Source of the DNA: Chara braunii
Taxonomy: Eukaryota > Streptophyta > Charophyceae > Charales > Characeae
Length of the DNA stretch: 24,199 bases
Reading direction: 5' to 3'
Assembly: GCA_003427395.1 (NCBI GenBank)
Contig: BFEA01000392.1
Location: 1,259,057-1,283,255 of the forward strand
The number at the start of each line of letters is the position of its first letter. Position 1 is the stretch's first letter. Below the pieces are notes generated by a model, which saw nothing but the letters and a program-made list of their open reading frames with translations, made no database searches and was not told where the DNA came from. Below are positions 18,585 through 24,199 of the stretch, piece by piece. A program made the translations under genes and the position numbers.

Positions 18585-18757
18585 CCATTCTATTGTGGGG
18601 GAGCAACACCCCAGTTAATCATCCACCAAGCAGGAAAGCCTGCCTCTTACTTTTGCGGAATGTCTTGAACATCCACCTCCCAGTGTCACAGCTTTGCAAA
18701 TCCACCATACCAGGGCAAGTTTTCATCAAGCCAGAACCAAACACACTATTTTTACTA

Positions 18758-18956
18758 CCGTCTCCCCCCAAAAATAACGCATATGTGTTGTTAACGAATA
18801 CAATGCACAGGTTGCTTTCTATTCGAGTACAACACATATGTTTTCTATTCGAACAGCCCTCGTTTTCGAATACAACGCAAATGCGTCCTATTCAATTTTT
18901 TGAACTTTTCGAAAACTCGAATACAACTCACATGCGTTATGTTCGGGGGAAGACAG
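18758..18956. mobile_element. Divergent relative of foldback MITE family 1
   Basis: 199 bp, flanked by TA (18756-18757, 18957-18958). Tips CCGTCTCCCCCC and GGGGGAAGACAG resemble the family 1 tips. Inverted repeats of about 37 bp run into ATAACGCATATGTGTTGT. The interior has repeated CGAATACAACGCA-like units in both orientations. Confidence 0.7.
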
Positions 18957-19163
18957 TAGGTCTTGCAGTAGGGATGACTTAGGGTGCTCAGGTATAGGGG
19001 TATGCTATGTGGGGTTGAATCCCAAAAAACTTGAGATCTAAGGTCCTTTGCCCATACTGTGATTTTCAATGACAAATTGGTTCTGTGGCCTGTGATGATT
19101 CAACAACAAATTGTCCTGCATAAGACAAAAAAAGTTTGGCTGAATGGAAGATTCAGTAGGTAC

Positions 19164-19451
19164 CAGATCTCTTGCCGGTCTGATGTTGATGTCATCTACA
19201 TCTTTCTCACTTCCTAACGAAAGCCAAGGAGCCTTCGGTTTTGGCCGCCGTCTCTGTTCTCTCCTTGCAGCTGCCTCCTCGCTCTGCCATGGCTCCACCG
19301 CCTTCGGCTCTTCCTCTTTCTTTTGTATGTTTTCCTCCTCATTCGGCGTCATCACCATCTGTTCTTCATTCTTTGGTGGGCCCTCTTCATTACTAGTCGG
19401 CACAGCCTCCTCGGCTACAGTCTCACTCATCTCGACGCCGTTCACTTCCAT
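19164..19451 (-). CDS. DNAI3: DNAI3/WDR63 (IC140) coding exon 1, partial gene
   Basis: First coding exon of an axonemal inner-arm dynein (I1/f) intermediate chain; 96 codons, phase 0 at the end. The start is the ATG at 19451-19449 (MEVNGVEM), where composition changes to a long Glu/Pro/Lys-rich low-complexity segment. Near the end comes PWLSLGSEKDVDD, which matches the conserved PWVSLGSEKE block of human DNAI3 (recalled from memory). The donor is CTG|GTACCT. It is not a strong site, but it gives exactly 19 residues between SEK and the RKRSEFG motif of the next exon, the same spacing as in the human protein. The frame stays open upstream to 19607, so an earlier start in another exon cannot be excluded. 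In flagellates this protein helps assemble dynein f at the axoneme base-to-tip 96-nm repeat. Confidence 0.8.
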
Positions 19452-19553
19452 CTTCACAACCCCGTCCCGTTCTGGTGAATGGCGATGGAAGCAACTACTA
19501 CTTGAATCCGCACTAAGGAGGTGGACGATGAAGAGATCACGAAACAAGGAAAC
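19452..19553 (-). other. DNAI3: 5' untranslated part of DNAI3 exon 1 after a 3' splice site
   Basis: On the minus strand a strong acceptor (pyrimidine-rich TTTTTCTCTTGTTTCG then TGTGCAG) ends at 19554, so the exon probably begins at 19553. About 102 nt then precede the ATG. This implies at least one more upstream exon, most likely 5' UTR. I see no convincing core promoter in the window. Confidence 0.5.
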
Positions 19554-19688
19554 CTGCACAGAACGAAACAAGAGAAAAACATGATAATAGCCAAGCTTGA
19601 CCGTCACATCGGAAACTTCAGTGACGATTCAGAGCTGGGAGACTCCTGGATAAAGCTGTGTACAGTGTGTAGGTCTTCTCACACATCT

Positions 19689-19772
19689 CTTTTTTTTTTC
19701 TTTCCAGATATGAAACTGATCAGAACAGAAACGTTGCACTTGATCTTAGCCAAAAGGCAGAGAAAGGTATTG
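19689..19772 (-). pseudogene. U2 snRNA 5' fragment retrocopy 1
   Basis: Minus strand ATACCTTTCTCTGCCTTTTG, GCTAAGATCAAGTG, CTGTTCTGATCAGTTTCATA, TCTG, then an A-rich tail; the 3' half of U2 is absent. It has a G-to-T change and a small insertion relative to U2. Flanking repeats CTTCTCACACATCT (19675) and CTCCTCACACATTT (19773) match at 12/14: an old TSD. It lies just upstream of the DNAI3 exon 1 acceptor. Confidence 0.85.
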
Positions 19773-19963
19773 CTCCTCACACATTTCACGTTAAGCAAGT
19801 TCGTTCGGAAAGGTTTAAAAAAATACTAAAAATAGTAAAATAGTTAAAAATAGTTAAAACTACCAAATACACCACGCGACAGCAAATGAAATATAGCTCA
19901 GAGACCTAGCCTCTTTTTTGGCTGAATTGTACTACACACAAAATACTAAAATAGTAAATTACT

Positions 19964-20030
19964 CTTTTTTTCTTTTTTCTTTTTTTTTTCTTTTTTTTTT
20001 CTTTTTTTTTTTCCTCTTTTTTTTTTTTTT

Positions 20031-20062
<32 letters not shown>
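19964..20062 (-). repeat. Long C-interrupted poly(T) tract
   Basis: About 100 bp of T runs broken by single C's, ending in an uninterrupted T run of about 30. As the minus strand it looks like the A-tail of a retroposon lying to its right; that body is not recognised. Confidence 0.6.
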
Positions 20063-20064
<2 letters not shown>

Positions 20065-20370
20065 GGGGCGGAGGGAGGTTAATGTTGGGATTGATAAGAG
20101 CATCCCCAAACAGTACTCCCTCTGGCCCTTTCTCCATTCTATTGGTGGGGAGATTCGCCGGCTGCAAACCGAGTCTAGTGTCCCATAGTACATTCTTGAC
20201 GAAACATGTTACCAAAAATAGGTCTTGGGACTCTTGGCAGCATTGATGACCCTCTTGCCAGGGGAATGACTAACCATGTCCTCAAGGAGATAGTTTTCCG
20301 GACTTAAATACAGATTGAATAGCCCCACCGATACACCTACCTAGAGATGGGAACCTGTTTTCTTTTCTGG
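20063..20370. other. Unrecognised sequence right of the poly(T) tract
   Basis: Possible retroposon body; no homology recognised. Confidence 0.3.
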
Positions 20371-20451
20371 AAACCTTCTGAACAATTGAGAATTTCTACA
20401 GAAGAGTTAACAAATACCACTGTTTGTCTTTGCGAAAGGACTCCAACTCAA

Positions 20452-20600
20452 CCCCCCCCCCCCCCCCCCCCCCCCCCCTTTTCCCATCGTTTTCTTCTTA
20501 GCGATAGGCCCCCTGCCACGTGGCAGCATTGGCGGCGCTCCCCCCCGCCCGCCCCGTGATGACCCTTCCAACAACCCCCCCCCCCCCCCCCCCCCCCCCC
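20452..20600 (+). repeat. Two poly(C) tracts
   Basis: C runs of 27 (20452-20478) and 26 (20575-20600) flank a short GC-rich segment. A 22-bp direct repeat (TTCTGAACAATTGAGAATTT at 20376 and 20627, plus CT) encloses the region. Length of such tracts may be affected by assembly. Confidence 0.85.
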
Positions 20601-20644
20601 TCCCTTCTTTTTTTATAGGGGAAATCTTCTGAACAATTGAGAAT

Positions 20645-21035
20645 TTCTGCAGTGGTTACGATGCTTGGCTCTTGAGGTCAAGGGTGCCGGTTCAAATTTC
20701 CAACCCATGTGTGCTGTCATGCGGAGGGATCTGAGGCTGAGGAAGTACTGATCTGTACTAACGCCCGGTTCCAAAAGTGGGTGGGTGTTGGGGGAGAACG
20801 GCCACTTGTGTTTGAGGGTCATGTGCTGGATTAAGAGCATGTGTGTGTGAGTACGGACACTGCGGACATGCAGAGGTGAGGTGGATACCACGACCGGTGG
20901 TATGGTTCCACTTCTGAGCACCGCGTCATGGTGGTTACGATGCTTGGTTCTTGAGGCCAAGGGTGCCATTTCGAATCCATGCGCTGTCATGCGGAGGGAT
21001 CCGAGGCTGTGGAAGTACTGATCTCTTCATCCCCT
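20645..21035 (+). repeat. tRNA-like repeat family B, two copies in tandem
   Basis: GTGGTTACGATGCTTGG at 20652 and 20931 begins two copies 279 bp apart. Each continues TTGAGG, AAGGGTGCC, a B-box-like GGTTCAAATTT or TTTCGAATCC, GCTGTCATGCGGAGGGATC and GGAAGTACTGATCT. The start resembles a tRNA, but the anticodon loop is not canonical. Likely tRNA-derived SINEs or a tandem dimer. Confidence 0.6.
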
Positions 21036-22165
21036 CCCTGGAATGCCCGCTAAAACTTGCGCTCCTGGCGTCCTGCTTCCTTGCGAGGGGGAGCTTTCAC
21101 TCCTTCCCATACCATTGCAGATCTATCAATGAAAGGCTGTGATGCATCCCCCTTGGGAAGGGGTCAGGAATGTCTGCGGAGGGTTGCAGGTGGATGGAAG
21201 CATCGATCTTGGTCCAATCATCATGAAAGATGAGCCTGTAATCTCATTGTAGTTGGCCGTGGTCGTCTCCCCTCCCGCCTTCTTCCCATTGAACCTCTGT
21301 GATGCATCCTACTTCCTCTCGCCCTAGCCGGTCCATACTTCCTGAGATTTCAGTCTTGTTGTGCGCTTGCTCTCGTTTCGTTTTTGTCTGTTCCCGTCGT
21401 GAAAGAAGGTCAGTCTGGATTTGTTGTTTTACGATTTATGTTTCCTCACCCTCCGGTCTCACGCCTTTCAGTCTTGTTGTGCGCTTGCTCTAGTTTTGTT
21501 GATACCTGGACGTTATTAAGGTCAGATACGTCCAGACCTGGCTGGCTGTTATCGCCGTCAAATACACCCCCCAGAGCATTAGTCTCTGTGTCCTTCATGG
21601 GAAGTGAAGCGTTGGCAATCCTGGCAGGCACTTGTTCGGTGCAAGAATTTTCCATTTAATGTTTGCCGCCTTTTTTTTCCATGTGAAGGAAGTGTTGGGA
21701 ATTTTTTTTGGATCTAAAGTCTGCAGGTTATGCAGCACTTTTTCAGATCAGAAAGGTTGCAGGGTTGGGTTTCTCTATCGTCCTGGTTGATGCAGGATTT
21801 ACAGGATTATTAATATATTATTCTTCAATCGAAAGATTTGAACGGCTGCACACCTGAAGACTATTCGATTCTGCAAATGGCCAGTGCCTTCTACAGCCTT
21901 AGTGAGCAATAGAACAAAATCATCTGCTGACGTAAAATTTCTGTTCTGCTGAGCGAAGGCCTTGCCTTCGCATTTGTTTGTTTGTTTGTTTGTTTCTTGG
22001 AGATCCGTCAGCTCTGCGCCTCTTTCTTATATTTACAAACGGGTCAGTCAGTCTCGTATCCGATCTTGGATTCATCTAGACAATCAGTGCAGTGTGATGT
22101 TGCAGACTTTCACGTGTTCCTTGACCGAGATACGAACACGGTCTGGTCCGACCAATCGAGTCTTA
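21036..22165. other. Unannotated stretch with a short direct repeat
   Basis: TTTCAGTCTTGTTGTGCGCT and following TGCTCT recur at 21348 and 21466, 118 bp apart. A (TTTG)n run lies at about 21973-21995. No gene seen. Confidence 0.4.
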
Positions 22166-22282
22166 GAATGGCAACTGGAAGGCTATACGGCTATATGGCT
22201 ATACGGATAAGGGAGAAAGCGTCCTTTGGTTTACGTGGGAAGTTCACGTGAAGGGAGAGAGCGCATACAAGAACATAATAAA

Positions 22283-22636
22283 GGGAGCAGCGGCAAGACC
22301 CCTATTATGAAAGCCCGAAGCCAAGCAACAGGAAGGCTATACGGCTAAGACAGCCTGCGAAACGGAAGATGTTTTCCAGATTGGAGGGAGGACTAGGTCT
22401 GCTCTGCTAGACCCCCATCAGCAAAACTTGGCCATTTTGGCTACGTGGTCGGTCAAAGCAGGGAGCAGCGGCAAGACCCCTATTATGAAAGCCCGAAGCC
22501 AAGAAACAGGAAGGCTATATGGCTAAGAAGTGGCTTGGGAAACGGTGATGTTTTCCAGATTGGAGGGAGGACTGGGTCTGCTAGATCCCCATCAGCAAAA
22601 CTTGGCCCTTTTAGCTAAGTGGCCGATCCAAGATCT
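22283..22636 (+). repeat. 178-bp tandem duplication
   Basis: Copies begin GGGAGCAGCGGCAAGACCCC at 22283 and 22461 and stay similar to about 22636, including GATGTTTTCCAGATTGGAGG and CATCAGCAAAACTTGGCC. A partial related segment (GGAAGGCTATACGGCTA) lies at about 22178. No coding potential recognised. Confidence 0.88.
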
Positions 22637-23160
22637 CTCTTGGCAGATGATCACCCACCCTGGTTAAGTCTATAACCCTGTCTATCCTAGCAAAGGAGTG
22701 TTCCTTAAGCCAAGAAGAGAATGTTGTGGCATGTTTTGTAATCAAATCTTATCAAAACAAACGGACGAAATCCAAATCCAAATTCTGGAAAAACATTAAC
22801 ATTCTTTTTGCATGGCACAAACTTTTCCTACGGAAAGACACCCCCTCCCACTACAAAGGACGCTGTCCTTTGTTTTTAAATAATTTTTCAAAATGGAAAT
22901 CCATTTATTTTGGACACGGGAGGCTCACCCTGTTCTGCGCACGATTCACCAGACCTATTTTGGGGAAAGCCTGGGTCGAGAGGTGCGTTGTTAGAATGTG
23001 AGAATGCGAAATCTGTGGGATGAATGAAGACTCAGATGTGGAAATCAGAACAGCAGATCAGATCAAAATTGGGGTGAGTCCCGGGGGAGTCAGAAACGTC
23101 GCCGAAAGGCTGCACTCTCTATGATTGAGGCAATTAGTCCCCTGGTCAGTGGGCATGGAA
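22637..23160. other. Unannotated stretch
   Basis: An open frame (22726-23001, plus) begins in Lys/Asn-rich sequence and matches no family I know; probably not a gene. Confidence 0.3.
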
Positions 23161-23167
23161 ACACATC

Positions 23168-23256
23168 AACTAGCTGAATGGTTAAGTAAAATTCCAAGTG
23201 CTGGGCTCCTGGTGTGTTCCCCTGGACAACTCTGGAAAAAAAAAAAAAAAAAAAAA
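23168..23256 (+). mobile_element. Possible tRNA-derived retroposon with A-tail
   Basis: ACTAGCTGAATGGTTAAG resembles a tRNA-Leu-type A box; no clear B box; a 21-base A run follows at about 23236-23256. No TSD found. Confidence 0.3.
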
Positions 23257-23265
23257 GTTTCTCAG

Positions 23266-23436
23266 GGGCCAAAAAGTTCCACTAGCAGCGTCGAGTTTCG
23301 TCAATGCCTGAATCTGGATGTGTTTGTGGAGATGTGCATAAATCGCGTTGAGTTTCCTCAACCGCACATCGGCACAAACACGTCCAGATTCAGGCCATGA
23401 GGAAACTAAACGCTGCTACCTAGTGGGACTTGGCCC
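23266..23436. mobile_element. MITE family 3, copy 2
   Basis: 171 bp with long inverted arms (CCTGAATCTGGATGTGTTTG versus the complement of AAACACGTCCAGATTCAGG). Tips GGGCC/GGCCC, and a perfect CAG duplication (23263-23265, 23437-23439). A relative of 2687-2850. Confidence 0.85.
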
Positions 23437-23540
23437 CAGATTGCAGATGGCCTGCACATTGAGGGATTTTCGGCCAAACTATGGGAAGCAGAGGTCACCT
23501 TTGGCTTCACCAAAGAACTGGGGGGGGAATGGCGTAAGTT

Positions 23541-23651
23541 TTTTCTTTTTTTTTCTTTTTTTTTTCCGATGGACCACGGATCAGATATTAAACTGATCAG
23601 AACAGAAACTACACTTGATCTTAGCCAAAAGGCCGAGAAAGGTATATATAA
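23541..23651 (-). pseudogene. U2 snRNA 5' fragment retrocopy 2 with perfect TSD
   Basis: A 13-bp TSD (AATGGCGTAAGTT at 23528-23540 and 23652-23664). Minus strand: a few extra bases (TTATAT), then U2 from ATACCTTTCTCGGCCTTTTG through GATCAGTTTAATATCTGAT and CCGTGGTCCATCGG, cut there and joined to a G-interrupted A-tail. It keeps the branch-site pairing region but lacks the Sm site and 3' stem-loops, so it is not functional. Confidence 0.92.
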
Positions 23652-23830
23652 AATGGCGTAAGTTCTAAGTACCTGTTAAGCTCAAAACAAGTAGGTCTGC
23701 TGCGGGAGGCCTGCTGATTTATGCAGCCAGTCTGCTAATGGGATTTAAGGCTTTTTTAAGCCAATTACAACTGCTGCATTGGATATTAGAGAAATGAACT
23801 GGACAGGAGAGAACAGGTCTTAGACTCTCA

Positions 23831-23951
23831 GGGCATACTCGCACTAGGACCTTTTAACTTATTTTCTGGACGTAATTGCTGTCAGATGCGTCCACGTCCG
23901 GCCATAGATATGGTCAGATACATTTGAGATACAGCTAGTGTGAGTACGCCC
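23831..23951. mobile_element. MITE family 2, copy 2
   Basis: 121 bp; tips GGGCATACTCGCACTAG and CTAGTGTGAGTACGCCC, with a perfect TCA duplication (23828-23830, 23952-23954). Same family as 10177-10296 in the opposite orientation. Confidence 0.88.
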
Positions 23952-23954
23952 TCA

Positions 23955-24199
23955 GTCAGTTTATTCCGATAGACGGACATTCGTCCCAAGTGGGCGGTGC
24001 TTTCCATAGACTTTCGCAATAGCGACAGCAACATGGGTGTGAGTGTTTCTCCATCATGGCGACACAAGAGCTTTTAAGTTTTTATCTTCAATGATGCTCC
24101 CCGCCAATAGATGGAGACTCTCCCCAGATGCTAGCGGTGTCTGCTCTTACCAGCACTGCTAGCACTGGAGGGGGTTGTTTTTTTTTTGTTATAAAAAAA
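23955..24199. other. Window end, nothing recognised
   Basis: A GCTCCCCGCCAATAGA motif near 24097 resembles GCTCCCCACCAATAGA at about 3958, suggesting another dispersed repeat. Confidence 0.3.

Noticed and set aside
18216-18668. Poly-Ser, poly-Pro, poly-Leu and poly-Glu ORFs
   Set aside because: Products of the (TCC)n repeats.
1-24199. CRISPR arrays, operons or bacterial systems
   Set aside because: Spliceosomal introns, snRNA retrocopies, LINEs and SINEs show this is a eukaryotic nuclear genome.

Overview
This is a eukaryotic nuclear window, about 24 kb, packed with transposons. The plant-type telomere motif (TTTAGGG), plant-style LINEs with an RT zinc-binding domain and plant-like U6/U2 sequences point to a streptophyte. 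The one host gene I can prove is a ciliary dynein subunit, so the organism makes flagellated cells. A charophycean alga such as Chara fits best (large repeat-filled introns, swimming sperm); a bryophyte or fern is possible. The species is inference.

Host gene: five small coding exons on the minus strand (19451-19164, 16736-16665, 9814-9684, 3265-3149, 216-105) join with matching splice phases into 240 codons. They match, in order and almost without gaps, the N-terminal part of DNAI3/WDR63 (Chlamydomonas IC140), an intermediate chain of inner-arm dynein f/I1. The WD40 part must lie beyond position 1. Only 720 coding bases lie in about 19.3 kb, so nearly all the rest is intron.

Intron contents, in + coordinates. 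217-3148: G-rich DNA, tRNA-derived SINEs, foldback MITEs, a poly(T)-only insertion with a 20-bp target-site duplication (TSD), and a SINE carrying two MITEs next to a 5' splice site. 3266-9683: a degenerate tandem array, two U6 retropseudogenes, a SINE split by a MITE, and a 3.4-kb 5'-truncated LINE with a 14-bp TSD and its own nested element. 9815-16664: a MITE, LINE pieces on both strands, and a LINE with an open frame and a perfect 17-bp TSD. 16737-19163: minisatellite, (TCC)n and a divergent foldback element.

Upstream of the gene (19554-24199): two 3'-truncated, A-tailed U2 snRNA retrocopies, poly-T and poly-C tracts, a second tRNA-like repeat family, a 178-bp tandem duplication and more MITEs.

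The repeats explain each other. LINE machinery plausibly produced the SINE, U6, U2 and tail-only insertions (A-tails plus TSDs), and MITEs then landed repeatedly in SINEs and LINEs. One MITE insertion can be checked against an uninterrupted SINE copy in this same window.
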